Shown here: in pieces, positions 52,575 to 63,209 of the stretch
Position numbering within the stretch: the first letter of the stretch is position 1
Layout of the letters: every line of letters begins with the position of its first letter
Assembly: GCA_011799875.1 (NCBI GenBank)
Contig: CM022300.1
Coordinates: 232,944,903 to 233,008,902, forward strand
Length of the DNA: 64,000 nucleotides
Direction of reading: 5' to 3'
Source of the DNA: Thinopyrum elongatum
Taxonomy: Eukaryota > Streptophyta > Magnoliopsida > Poales > Poaceae
The notes under the pieces: model-generated
What the model was told of the DNA's origin: nothing
The model's input: only the letters and a program-made list of their open reading frames with translations
Databases searched by the model: none
Translations under genes and position numbers: made by a program

Positions 52575-54551
52575 CGTCCGCCTCGACTCGCGTAACCCTA
52601 AGGCAGTGTGGCAGTATTGCCACGAGCTCGTCTCGTCGTCCAAAGTCGATGCCGCGACGATGTCCGCCTCGACTCGCGTAACCCTAAAACGGGGTGGCAG
52701 TGTTGTCACGAGCTCGTCTCGACGTCCGTCGTCGCTACCGCGATGACATCCACCTCGACTCGTGTAACCCTAAGACGGGGTGGCAGTGATGTCACATCCT
52801 CGTCTCGGCGTCCGTCGTCGCTACCGCGATGATGTCCGCCTCGACTCGCGTTGCCCAAAGGCAGGGTGGCAGTGGTGTCACGTGCTCATCTCCGTGTCCA
52901 TCGTCGCTGCCAAGATGCTGTCCACCCCGACTCGCGTAACCCTAAGCCAGGTTGGCAGTGGTGTCACGTGCTCGTCTCGGCGTCTGTCATCGCTACCGCG
53001 ATGACGTCCGCCTCGACTTACGTTACTCTAAGACAGGGTGGCAGTATTGTCACGAGCTCGTCTCGGCGTCTGTCGTCGCTACCGCGACGACATCCGCCTC
53101 GACTCGCGTAACACTAAGACTGGGAGGCAGTGGTATCACGTGCTCTTCTCGGCGTCCCTCGTCGTTACCGAGATGATGTCCGCCTCGACTCACGTTACCC
53201 TAAGCCAAGGTGGCAGTGATGCCACATGCTCGTCTCGGCGACCGTCGTCGCTACCGCGATGATGTTTGCCTTGACTCACGGTACCCTATGGCAGGATGGC
53301 AGTGTTGTCACATGCTCATCTAGGCGTCCGTCGTCGCTAGCGCGACGACGTCTACCTCAACTCGCGCAACCCTAAGACAGGGTGGCAGTGGTGTCACATG
53401 CTCGTCTAGGCGTCCATCGTCGCTACCGCGACGACGTCCGCCTCGATGCCCGTTACCCTAAGATAGCGTGGTAGTGGTGTCACGTGCTTGTCTCGGCGTC
53501 CATCGTCACTACCGTGACGATTCCGCCTCGATTCGTGTTACCCTAAGGCAGGGTGGCAGTGATGTCACGTGCTCATCTCGGCGTCCGTCATCGCTACCGC
53601 GGCGACGTCCCCCTCGACTCGCGTTACCCTAAGGCAGGGTGGCAGTGGAGTCACTTGCTCGTCTCAGCGTCCGTCGTCGCTACCACGACGACGTCTGCTT
53701 CGACTCTCGTAACCCTAAGACAGGGTGGCAGTGGTGTCACGTGCTCGTCTCTGCGTCCGTCGTCGCTACCGCGACGATGTCCGCCTCGACTCGCGTTACC
53801 CTAAGATAGGGTGGCAGTGGTGTCACGTGCTCGTCTCGGCGTCCGTCGCCGCTGCCGCGACGATGTCCGCCTCGACTCCTGTTACCCTAAGACAGGGTAG
53901 CAGTGGTGTCACGTGCTCGTCTCGATGTCCGTTGTCGCTACCGTGACGATGTCCGCCTCGACTCGCGTTACCCTAAGACAGCGTGGCAGTGGTGTCATGA
54001 GCTCGTCTCGGCGTCCGGCGTCGCTACTACGACGATGTCCGCCTCGACTCGCGTTACCCTAAGACAGGGTGGCAGTGGTGTCACGAGCTCGTCTCGGCGT
54101 CAGTCGTCCCTACCGCGATGACATCCGCCTCGACTCGCGTAACCCTAAGACAGGGTGGTAGTGGTGTCACGTGCTCTTCTCGGCGTCCTTCGTCGCTACC
54201 GCTATGACGTTCGCCTCGACTCGTGTTGCCCTATGACAAGGTGGCAGTGATGCCACGTGCTCGTCTCAGCGTCCATCATCGCTACAGCGATGACGTTCGC
54301 CTCGACTCACGGTACCCTAAGGCAGGGTGGCAGTGGGGTCACGTGCTCGTCTCGGCGTCCGTCGTCGCTACCGTGACGACATCCGCCTCGACTCGTGCAA
54401 CCCTAAGACAGGGTGGCATTGGTGTCACATGCTCATCTCAGCGTCCTTCATCGCTACCTCGACGACATCCGCCTCGACTCCCGTTACCCTAAGACAGCGT
54501 GGCAGTGGTGTCACATTCTCGTCTTGGCGTTCGTCGTCGCTGCCGGGATGA
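52575..54551. repeat. HOR block E, copy 2 (1977 bp)
   Basis: Close to copy 1 throughout, differing mainly by isolated CpG substitutions. The right flank continues into a third, truncated copy. Confidence 0.88.
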
Positions 54552-55335
54552 CGTCCGCCTCGACTCGCGTAACCCCAAGGCAGGGTGGCAGTTGTGCCAC
54601 GAGCTCGTCTCGTCGTCCGAAGTCGCTGCCGCGACGATGTCCGCCTCGACTCACGTCACCCTAAAATGGGGTGGCAGTGTTGTCACGAGCTCGTCTCGAC
54701 GTCCGTCGTCGCTAACGCGACGACATCCACCTCGACTCGTGTAACCCTAAGATGGGGTGGCAGTGATATCACATCCTTGTCTCGGCTCGCGTAACCCTAA
54801 TCCAGGTTGGCAGTGGTGTCACGCCCTCATCTCGGCGTCTGTCGTCGCTACCGCGATGACGTCCGCCTCGACTTACGTTACTCTAGGACAGGGTGGCAGT
54901 AGTGTCACGAGCTCGTCACGGCATCTGTCGTCGCTACCGCGACGACGTCCGCCTCGACTCACGTAACACAAAGACTGGGTGGCAGTGGTGTCACGTGCTC
55001 TTCTCGGCGTCCCTCGTCGTTACCGAGATGACGTCCGCCTCGACTCACGTTACCCTAAGGCAAGGAGGCAGTGATGCCACATGCTTGTCTCGGGGACCGT
55101 CGTCGCTACCGCGACGATGTTTGCCTCGACTCACGGTACCCTATGGCAGGATGGCAGTGTTATCACGTGCTCATCTAGGCGTCCGTCGTCGCTACCGCGA
55201 CGACGTCTACCTCAACTCGCGCAACCCTAAGACAGGGTGGCAGTGGTGTCACGTGCTCGTCTAGGCGTCCGTCGTCGCTACTGCAACGTCGTCCGCCTCG
55301 ACGCCCGTTACCCTAAGATAGCGTGGTAGTGGTGT
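54552..55335. repeat. HOR block E, copy 3 (partial, internally deleted)
   Basis: It starts with the same CCACGAGCTCG monomer but keeps GTCCGAAGTCGCTGCCGCG, apparently the less altered form. About 122 bp is missing relative to copies 1 and 2 around 54756-54805, so later monomers are offset by 1855 bp instead of 1977. Similarity ends near 55335, just after GCCCGTTACCCTAAGATAGC. Confidence 0.75.
54756..54805. repeat. 50-bp deletion monomer in block E copy 3
   Basis: A 36-bp segment is lost between GTCTCGG and CTCGCGTAACC, with CTCG at both edges. The neighbouring monomer is also lost relative to copies 1 and 2, giving the total deficit of about 122 bp (86 + 36). Confidence 0.75.
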
Positions 55336-58300
55336 CACGTGCTCGTCTCGGCGTCCGTCGTCGCTACCGTGACAACGTCTGCATCGACTCGCGCAACCCT
55401 AAGAGAAGTTGGCAGTGGTGTCACGTGCTTGTCTCGGCGTGCATTGTCGGTACCGCGATGACATCTACCTCGACTCCCGTTACCCTAAGACATCGTGGCA
55501 GTGGTGTCACGTGCTCGTCTCAGAGTCCTTCGTCGGTACAGCGACGACGTCCGCCTCAACTCGCATTACCCTAAGACAGGGTGGCAGTGGTGTCACGTCC
55601 TCGTCTCGGCATCCGTCGTCGCTACCGCGAGGATGTCCGCCTCGACTCGCGTTACCCAAAGGTAGGGTGGCAGTGGTGCCACGTGCTCATCTCCGTGTCC
55701 GTCGTCGCTGCCGCAAGGACGTCCGCCTCGACTCACGTAACCCTAAGCCAGGCTGGCGGTGTTGTCACGTGCTCGTCTCGGCGTCTGTCGTCGCTACCGC
55801 GATGATGTCCGCCTCGACTTACGTTACTCTAAGACAGGGTGGCAGTGGTGTAACGAGCTCGTCTCAGCGTCCGTCGTCGCTACAACGACGACGTCCGCCT
55901 CGACTCGCGTAACACTAAGACTGGGTCGCAGTGCTGTCACGTGCTCTTCTCGGCGTCCCTCGTCGCTACCGAGATGACGTCTACCGCGACTTACGTAACC
56001 CTAAGCCCGGGTGGCAGTGGTGTCACGTGCTCCACTCGGCGTCCGTCGTCGCTACCGTGACGACATCCGCCTCGTCTCGCATTATCTTAAGATAGGGTGG
56101 CAGTGGTGTCATGTGGTCATCTCGGCGTCAGTCGTCGCTACCATGACAATGTCCGCCTCGACTCGCGCAACCCTAAGACAAGGTGGCAGTGGTGTCACGT
56201 GCTCGTCTCGGCGTCCATCGTCGATACCGCGACGACATCGACCTCTACTGCCGTTACCCTAAGACAGCGTGGCAGTGGTGTCACGTGCTCGTCTCGGCGT
56301 CCTTCGTCGGTACAGCGACGACGTCCACCTCGACTCGCGTTACCCTAAGACAGGGTGGAAGTGCTGTCACATGCTCGTCGCGGCGTCGGTCGTCGGTACC
56401 GCGATGACGTCCGCCTCGACTCGCTTTTCCCTAAGTCAGGGTGGCAGTGGTGTCACATCCTCGTCTCGGTGTCCGTCGTCGCTACCGCGACGATGTCTGC
56501 CTCGACTCGCTTTACCGAAAGGCAGGGTGGAAGTGGTGTCACGTGCTCGTCTCCGTGTCCGCGTTGACTCGCCAAATCCTAAGCCAAGGTGGAAGTGGTG
56601 TCACGTGCTCATCTCGGCGTATGTCGTCGCTACCGCGATGACGTCCGCCTCGACCTGCGTTACCCTAAGACAGGGTGGTAGTGGTGTCACGAGCACGTCT
56701 CGGCGTCCGTCGTCGCTGCCGCGATGATGTCCGCCTCGACTCGCGTAACCCTAAGATGGGGTGGCAGTGGTGTCACCTGCTCTTCTCGGCATCCGTCGTC
56801 GCCACCACGATGACGTCCCCCTCGGCTCGCGTTACTCTAAGGCAGGGTGGCAGTGATGTCACGTCCTCGTCTCAGTGTCCGTCGTCGCTACCGCGATGTT
56901 GTCCGCCTCGACTCGCGTTACCAAAAGGCAGGGTGGCAGTGGTGTCACGTGCTCATCTCCGTGTCCGTCGTTACTGCCGAGATGATGTCCGCCTCGACTC
57001 ACGTAACCCTAAGCTAGGTTGGCTGTGGTGTCACATGCTCGTCTCGGCATCTGTCGTCGCTACCGCGATGACGTCTGCCTCGACTTACGTTACTCTAAGA
57101 CAGGGTGGCAGTGGTTTCACGAGGTCGTCTCGGTGTCCGTCGTTGCTACCGCGACGACGTCCACCTCGACTCGCGTAACACTAAGACTGGGTGGCAGTGG
57201 TGTCACGTGCTCCTCTCGGCGTCCCTCGTCGCTACCGAGATGACGTCCGCCTCGACTCACGTTACCCTAAGGCATGGTGACAGTGATGCCACATGCTCGT
57301 CTCGGCGACCGTCGTCGCTACAGCGATGACGTTCTTCTCGACTCCCGGTACCGTAAGGCAGGATGGCAGTGTTGTCACGTGCTCGGCTCGGCGTCCGTCG
57401 TAGCTACCGCGACGACGTCCGCCTCGACTCCCGTTACCCTAAGACATCGTGGCAGTGGTGTCACGTGCTCGTCTCGGCGTCCATTGTCGTTACCGCGATG
57501 ACGTCCCCCTCGACTCGCATTACCCTAAGGCAGGGTGGCAGTGATGTCACGTGCTCATCTCGGTGTCCGTCATCGCTACCACGACGACGTCCGCCTCGAC
57601 TCGCGTTACCCTAAGGCAGGGTGGCAGTGGTGTCAAGCGCTCGTTTCGGCGTCCGTGGTCGGTACCGCGACGACGTCCGTATCGACTCGCGTAAACCTAA
57701 GCCAGGGTGGCAGTGGTGTCACGCGCTCGTCTAGGCATCCGTCGTCACTACCGCGAAGACGTCCGCCTCGACTCGCGTTACCCAAAGGCAGTGTGGCAGT
57801 GGTGTCACGTGCTCGTCTCCATGTCCGTCGTCGCTGCCGCGACAACGTCCGCCTCGACTCGCCTAACCCTAAGCCAGGGTGGCAGTGGTGTCACGTGCTC
57901 GTCATGGCGTCTGTCGTCGCTACCGCGATGACGTCCGCCTTGACTTGCGTTACCCTAAGACAGGTGGCAGTGGTGCAACGAGCTCGTCTCGGCGTCCGTA
58001 GTCGCTACCGCGACGATGTCCGCCTCGACTCGCGTAACCCTAAGACGGGTTGGCAGTGGTGTCACGAGCTCGTCTCGGTGTCCGTCGTCGCTACCGCGAC
58101 GACATCCGCCTCGACTTGTGTAACCCTAAGACGGGGTGGCAGTGATATCACATCCTCGTCTCGGCGTCCGTCGTCACTACCCCGATGATGTCCGCCTCGA
58201 CTGGCGTTGCCCAATGGCACGGTGGCAGTGGTGTCACGTGCTTGTCTCCGTGTCCATCGTCGCTGCCGCGATGACGTCCGCCTTGACTCGCGTAACTCTA

Positions 58301-60860
58301 AGCCAGATTGGCAGTGGTGTCACGTGCTCGTCTCGTCCTCTGTCATCGCTACCGCGATGACGTCCGCCTCGACTTACGTTACTCTAAGACAGGCTGGCGG
58401 TAGTGTCACAAGCTCGTCTTGGCGTCCGTCGTCGCTACCATGATGATGTCCGCCTCGACTCGCGTAACACTAAGACTGGGTGGCAGTGGTGTCACGTGCT
58501 CTTCTCGGCGTCCCTCGTCGCTACCGAGATGACGTCTGCCTTGACTCATGTTACCCTAAGGGAAGGTGGCAGTGATGCCACATGCTCGTCTAGGCGACCG
58601 TCGTCGCTACTCCGACGACGTTTGCCTCGACTCACGGTACCCTAAGGCAGGATGGCAGTGTTGTCACGTGCTCGTCTAGGCGTCCGTCGTCGCTACCGCG
58701 ACGACGTCTACCTCAACTCACGCAACCCTTAGATAGGGTGGCTGTGGTGTCACGTGATCGTCTAGGCGTCCGTCGTCGCTACCGCGACGACGTCCGCCTT
58801 GACTCCCGTTACCCTAAGATAGCGTGGTAGTGGTGTCACGTGCTCGTCTCGGCGTCCATTGTCGCTACCGCGACGACGTCCGCCTTGATTCGCGTTACCC
58901 TAAGGCAGGGTGGGAGTGATGTCACGTGCTCGTCTCGGCGTCCGTCATCGCTACCGCGACGACGTCCGCCTCGACTCGCGATACCCTAAGGCAGAGTGGC
59001 AGTGGTGTCACTTGCTCGTCTCGGCGTCCGTCGTCACTACCGCGGCGACGTCCGCTTCGACTCGCGTAACCCTAAGCCAGGGTGGCAGTGGTGTTACGTG
59101 CTCGTCTCTGCGTCCGTCGTCGCTACCATGATGACGTCCGCCTCGACTCGCGTTACCCTAAGATAGGGTGGCAGTGGTGTCACGTGCTCGTCTCGGCGTC
59201 CATCGTCGCTTCCACGATGACGTCCGCCTCGACTCCCGTTACCCTAAGACAGGGTGGCAGTGGTGTCACGTGCTTGTCTCGACGTCCGTCGTCGCTACTG
59301 CGATGACGTCCGCCTCGACTCGTGTTACCCTAAGACAGGGTGGCAGTGGTGTCATGAGCTCGTCTCGGCGTCCGTCGTCGCTACTGCGACGATGTCCGCC
59401 TCGACTCGTGTTACCGTAAGACAGGGTGGCAGTGGTGTAACGAGCTCGTCTCGGAGTCAGTCGTCGCTACCGCGACGACATCCGCCTCGACTAGCGTAAC
59501 CCTAAGACAGGGTGGCAGTGGTGTCACATGCTCTTCTCGGTGTCCTTCGTCGCTACCGCCATGACGTCCGCCTCGACTCGTGTAGCCCTAAGGCAAGGTA
59601 GCAGTGATGCCACATGCTCGTCTCAGCGTCCATCATCGCTACCGCGATGACGTTCGCCTCGACGTGCGGTACCCTATGGCAGGGTGGCAGTGGTGTCACG
59701 TGCTCGTCTCGGCGTCCGTCGTCGCTACCGTGACGATGTCCGCCTCGACTTGTGCAACCCTAAGACAGGGTGGCAGTGGTGTCACGTGCTCGTCCCGGCG
59801 TCCTTCGTCGCTACCGCAAGGACATCCGCCTCGACTCCCATTACCCTAAGACAACGTGGGAGTGGTGTCACGTGCTCGTCTTGGCGTCCGCCGTCGCTGC
59901 CACGATGACGTCCGGCTCGACTCGCATAACCCTAAGGCAGGGTGGCAGTGGTGTCCCGTGCTCATCTCGGCGTCCGTTGTCGCTACCGCAACGACGTCTT
60001 CCTCTACTAACGTAACCCTAACCAGGGTGGCAGTAGTGTCAAGTGCTCGACTCGGCATCCGTCGTCCCTACCGTGACGATGTCCGCCTCGACTCGCATTA
60101 CCCTAAGACAGGGTGGCAGTGGTGTCATGTGCTCGTCTGGGCATCCATCGTCGCTACCGTGATAACGTCTGCCTCGACTCGCGCAACCCTAAGACAAGGT
60201 GGCAGTGGTGTCACATGCTTGTCTCAGCGTGCATTGTCGGTACCGCGATGATATCTACCTCGACTCCCGTTACCCTAAGACAGCATGGCAGTGGTGTCAC
60301 GTTCTCGTCTCGGAGTCCTTCGTCGGTACAGCGACGATGTCCACCTCAACTCGCTTTACCCTAAGACAGGGTGGAAGTGGTGTCACATGCTCGTCTCGGC
60401 GTCGGTCGTCAGTACCGCGATGACGTCTGCCTCTACTCACTTTACCCTAAGGCAGGGTGGCAGTGGTGTCACGTCCTCGTCTCGGCGTCCGTCGTCGCTA
60501 CCGCGATGATGTCCGCCTCGACTCGCGTTACCCAAAGGCAGGGTGCCAGTGGTGTCACATGCTCGTCTCCGTGTCCGTCGTCGCTGCCGCGATGACGTCC
60601 GCCTCGACTCACGTAACCCTAAGCCAGGTTGGCAGTGGTGTCACATGCTCGTCTCGGCGTCTGTCGTCGCTACCGCGATAATGTCCGCCTCGACTCTCGG
60701 TACTCAAAGACAGGGTGGCAGTGGTGTAACGAGCTCGTCACGGCGTCCGTCGTCGCTACAGCGACGATGTCCGCCTCGACTCGCGTAACACTAAGACTGG
60801 GTGGCAGTGGTGTCATGTGCTCTTCTCGGTGTCCCTCGTCGCTACCGCGACGACGTTCGC
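55336..60860. repeat. Divergent HOR segment right of block E
   Basis: Monomers here align with older copies elsewhere. About 56.0-57.35 kb aligns with 48.93-50.25 kb (offset 7076). The monomers at 55323 and 55409 align with 60113 and 60199 (offset 4790). Those near 58.9-59.7 kb align with 47.9-48.6 and 51.6-52.4 kb. No recent duplication is visible. All monomers are in the same orientation. Confidence 0.65.
56526..56587. repeat. 62-bp deletion monomer (lineage marker, copy 4 of 4)
   Basis: Same deletion again, 7076 bp to the right of the copy at 49450. It sits in a segment (about 56.0-57.35 kb) that aligns with 48.93-50.25 kb at that constant offset. Confidence 0.8.
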
Positions 60861-62260
60861 CTCGACGCAAGGTACCCCAAGGCAGGATGGCAGTATTGTC
60901 ACGTGCTCGTCTCGGTGTCTGTCGTCGGTACCGCGACGACGTCCGCCTCAACTCGCGCAACCCTAAGACAGGATGGCTGTGGTGTCACGTGCTCGTCTTG
61001 GCGTCCGTCATTGCTACTGCGACGATGTGCGCCTCGACTCCCGTTACCCTAAGATAGCGTGGCAGTGGTGTCACGAGCTCGTCTCGGCGTCCATCGTCGC
61101 TACCGCGACGACATCCGCCTCGACTCGCTTTACCCTAAGGCAGGGTGGCCGTGATGTCACGTGCTCGTCTTGGCGTCCGTCATCGCTACCGCGATGACGT
61201 CCGCCTCGACTCGCGTTACCCTAATGCAGGGTGGCAGCGGGGTCACTTGCTCGTCTCGGCATCCGTCGTCGCTACCGTGACGACGTCCACCTCGACTCAC
61301 GTAACCCTAAGCTAGGGTGGCTGTGGTGTCACGTGCTCCTCTCAGCGTCCGTTGTCGCTACCGTGATGATGTCCGCCTCGACTCGCGTTACCCTAAGACA
61401 GGGTGGCAGTGGTGTCATGTGCTCGTCTCGGCGTCCGTCGTTGCTACCGCGACGACGTCTGCCTCGACTCCCGTTACCCTAAGACATGTTGGCAGTGGTG
61501 ACACGTGCTTGTCTTGACGTCCATCGTCGCTACCGCGACGACGTCCGCCTCGACTCCAGTACCGTATGACAGCCTGGCAGTAATGTCACGAGCTCGTCTC
61601 GGCATCCGTCGTCGCTACAGCGACGACGTCCGCCTCGACTCGCGTAACACTAAGACTGGGTGGCAGTGGTGTCATGTGCTCTTCTCGACGTCCCTCATCG
61701 CTACCGAGATGACGTCTGCCTCGACTCACGTTACCCTAAGGCAAGGTGGCAGTGATGCCACATGCTCGTCTCGGCGACCGTCGTCGCTACCGCGATGACG
61801 TTCGCCTCGACGCAAGGTACCCTAAGGCAGGATGGCATTGTTGTCACGTGCTCGTCTCGGCGTCTGTAGTCGCTACCGCGATGACGTCCGCCTCGACTCG
61901 CGCAACCGTAAGACAGGATGGCAGTGGTGTAACGCGCTCTTCTCGACGTCCGTCGTTGCTACCGCGACGACGTCCGCCTCGACTCCCGTTATCCTAAGAT
62001 AGCGTGGCAGTGGTGTCACGTGCTCGTCTCGGCATCCGTCGTCGCTACCACGACGACATCCGCCTCGGCTCGCGTTACCCTAAGGCTGGGTGGCAGTGAT
62101 GTCACGTGCTCATCTTGGCGTCCGTCATCGCTATCGCGACGATGTCCACCTCGACTCGCGTTACCCTAAGGCAGGGTGGCAGTGGTGTCACTTGCTCGTC
62201 TCGACGTCCGTCGTCGCTACCGCGACGACGTCCTCCTCTACTCGCGTAACCCTAAGCTAG
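60861..62260. repeat. Terminal duplication in the array, about 945-bp offset
   Basis: Sequence 60861-61315 recurs at 61806-62260 (11 monomers minus 1 bp), including the unusual CTCGACGCAAGGTACC at both starts. In the left copy the final AAGCTAG is followed by the expected GGTGG. In the right copy it is followed by CTAC and then the LTR. The comparison shows exactly where satellite sequence is lost. Confidence 0.75.
62175..62260. repeat. Last complete satellite monomer
   Basis: A full 86-bp monomer with the usual GGTGGCAGTGGTGTCAC start and an ACCCTAAGCTAG end. The array stops at the monomer phase boundary used here. There is no tapering series of increasingly degenerate monomers at this edge. 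Confidence 0.9.
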
Positions 62261-62264
62261 CTAC
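62260..62264. other. Candidate 5-bp target-site duplication (GCTAC)
   Basis: The five bases outside the LTR terminus are GCTAC. Ty3/gypsy integration usually duplicates 5 bp. The other end of the element is outside the window, so this cannot be confirmed. The last four bases do not match the next expected satellite bases (GGTG). Confidence 0.35.
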
Positions 62265-62803
62265 TGTCATGGACTTAACATGGCAGATGTCCTAGCGGAA
62301 GGACTTAGTCGTGGAGCCATCGCTACTAGGTTAAATTGAAGGGGTTAAATGGGACAAAGGACACAGAGAGTTTACCCAGGTTCGGCCCCTCTCAATGAGG
62401 TAAAAGCCTACTCCTGCTTGGTGTTGTATTGCTAGGGTTTCGATTAGCAGGCAGCGAATACGCTTGACCTAGTTCCCGATTGTTTGTTACCTGTCCCAAA
62501 ACCGCCGCCGGGTCATCCCTTTATATCCACAGGTTGGTGCCCGGCGGTTCACAGAATCCCGGCCGGCTCATAAACGTGTCCGGCTCGGTATCCTCTCTTT
62601 CCTATCTTATAATACAAGTCATATACTTATGGCGGTTTACATCTATGGGCCCTAACTCGCCTTTGGGCTTTGGGCCTTCTTATTAAGTCTCCTTCGGAAG
62701 TCGCCATCTTCTATGTCTTCATGGGCTTCAATACAGGTAAACCACTGTGAGCATAACCCAGCCCCACCTGGGCGGTTTATACTCAATAGTTATATCCCCA
62801 ACA
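62265..62803 (-). repeat. Probable 3' LTR (539 bp)
   Basis: On the minus strand it begins TGTTGGGGATATAAC and ends GTTAAGTCCATGACA, with the TG...CA termini typical of LTRs. Base composition and motifs differ completely from the satellite. A TATA-like box lies about 275 bp in. The minus strand downstream of that (toward 62265), which would be R-U5, holds CGAACCTGGGTAAACTC and CTCCACGACTAAGTCC, motifs I associate with grass gypsy LTR ends (from memory, not searched). The second LTR is not in the window, so boundaries rest on the termini, the satellite junction and the flanking tract. Confidence 0.65.
62517..62528 (-). promoter_or_regulatory. TATA-like box of the LTR promoter
   Basis: On the minus strand this reads GGATATAAAGGG, about 275 bp from the LTR's 5' end. 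That placement suits a U3 promoter driving transcription toward the satellite. From a 3' LTR such transcription would read out of the element into the array. Confidence 0.45.
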
Positions 62804-62820
62804 TTAGGCCCCAGGTTGAT
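62804..62820 (-). other. Candidate polypurine tract next to the 3' LTR
   Basis: On the minus strand the bases just before the LTR read ATCAACCTGGGGCCTAA. There is a short G run but not a long pure-purine stretch, so this is weak. It is the right location for plus-strand priming if the LTR is a 3' LTR. Confidence 0.35.
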
Positions 62821-62839
62821 GTGAACTTGTTCATATCAA
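62816..62839. other. Imperfect inverted repeat
   Basis: TTGATGTGAAC and GTTCATATCAA are inverted copies (10 of 11 bases) separated by TT. It lies between the LTR and the antisense-ORF promoter. Function unknown; it could be a protein-binding palindrome. Confidence 0.6.
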
Positions 62840-63020
62840 TCTTCAATACTTGACTTAGAAAAAATCCTTCATCATCAGTCCTTATGAAAATTTATAACCC
62901 GCCATGACGTCTGCTCACAGCATTGTGCTAACCTGCCATGACGTCATCTTGCATTAATATCGCACGAGGCCCAAATCTCAGCCTCCTTGATTCCCGCGCA
63001 TGCCATCTATCCATTCACCT
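62840..63020. other. Intergenic element region: promoter of the antisense ORF
   Basis: AT-rich sequence between the LTR-side inverted repeat and the TATA box, without a credible ORF. The TGACGTC elements (listed separately) are its only recognisable signals. Confidence 0.5.
62897..62946 (+). promoter_or_regulatory. Two TGACGTC (bZIP/as-1-type) elements upstream of the antisense ORF
   Basis: AACCCGCCATGACGTC and AACCTGCCATGACGTC form a direct repeat 34 bp apart. They contain TGACGTCT and the full palindrome TGACGTCA (62939-62946). TGACG motifs are bound by plant TGA/bZIP factors. They lie 75-125 bp upstream of the TATA box at 63021, a normal place for activating elements. Confidence 0.5.
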
Positions 63021-63028
63021 TATAAATA
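63021..63028 (+). promoter_or_regulatory. TATA box for the antisense ORF
   Basis: TATAAATA followed by GGGCC is a good plant TATA box. Transcription would start roughly at 63050-63060 in the pyrimidine-rich CTTTCCCCCCTTGCC stretch. The downstream CT-rich leader fits a 5' UTR. Confidence 0.6.
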
Positions 63029-63209
63029 GGGCCAGGGGTCCTTTTCACTTTCCCCCCTTGCCTCCTCATCTCTGTCTTCCACCTCGCATCACCTCAGCGC
63101 CTGAGCTCCGCCGCCGTCATCGAACTTTGCCACTGCCTCAACAACGGCCGCTGCATCAACCTGAATCGACCGAAGTTCGTCCGCGCGCCTCCGCTACTCA
63201 ACAGCCCTG

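Larger units (their letters stand above)
1..62260. repeat. 86-bp GC-rich satellite array, about 725 head-to-tail monomers
   Basis: The sequence repeats every 86 bp from the left edge (starting in mid-monomer; the first full monomer begins at 66) to 62260. A monomer can be phased to start at GGTGGCAGTGGTGTCACGTG. It continues through CTCGTCTCGG, a central inverted repeat, CCTCGACTCGCG, and ends TTACCCTAAGACAG. Hand counting the commonest form gives about 66% GC and about 15 CpG. All monomers have the same orientation, and I found no transposon, gene or other unrelated insertion in 62 kb. Monomers differ mainly by substitutions, many of them CG to TG or CA, plus a few internal deletions of 19-36 bp. 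I do not recognise the monomer as a named satellite family. Role (centromeric, subtelomeric or knob) cannot be judged from sequence alone. Confidence 0.97.

Noticed and set aside
57535..58188. Longest satellite ORF, 217 residues
   Set aside because: Its length results from a 1-bp change in the repeat unit near 57960 that shifts frame past the usual stop. Homologous monomers elsewhere do not preserve it.
239..61997. Hundreds of 62-217-residue ORFs with a shared pattern across the array
   Set aside because: They recur in all three + frames because 86 is not divisible by 3. Each ends at CGATGACG (TGA) or ACCCTAAG (TAA) of a monomer, with lengths set by which CpG has decayed. There is no consistent start context, no codon bias and no conserved long frame.
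1..62260. CRISPR array or bacterial origin
   Set aside because: The regular 86-bp spacing comes from contiguous related monomers with no unique spacers between conserved repeats, and the flank is a plant retrotransposon.
62310..62330. Short similarity of the LTR (CCATCGCTACTAGG) to the satellite hairpin region
   Set aside because: Only about 9-10 bases match and flanking bases do not; consistent with chance.
62480..62686. 68-residue ORF in the LTR
   Set aside because: It lies in LTR non-coding sequence, in the sense opposite to the inferred element, and shows no recognisable domain.
62816..62839. Inverted repeat as a transposon terminal repeat
   Set aside because: Only 11 bp with a 2-bp spacer; a local palindrome, not paired with a distant partner.
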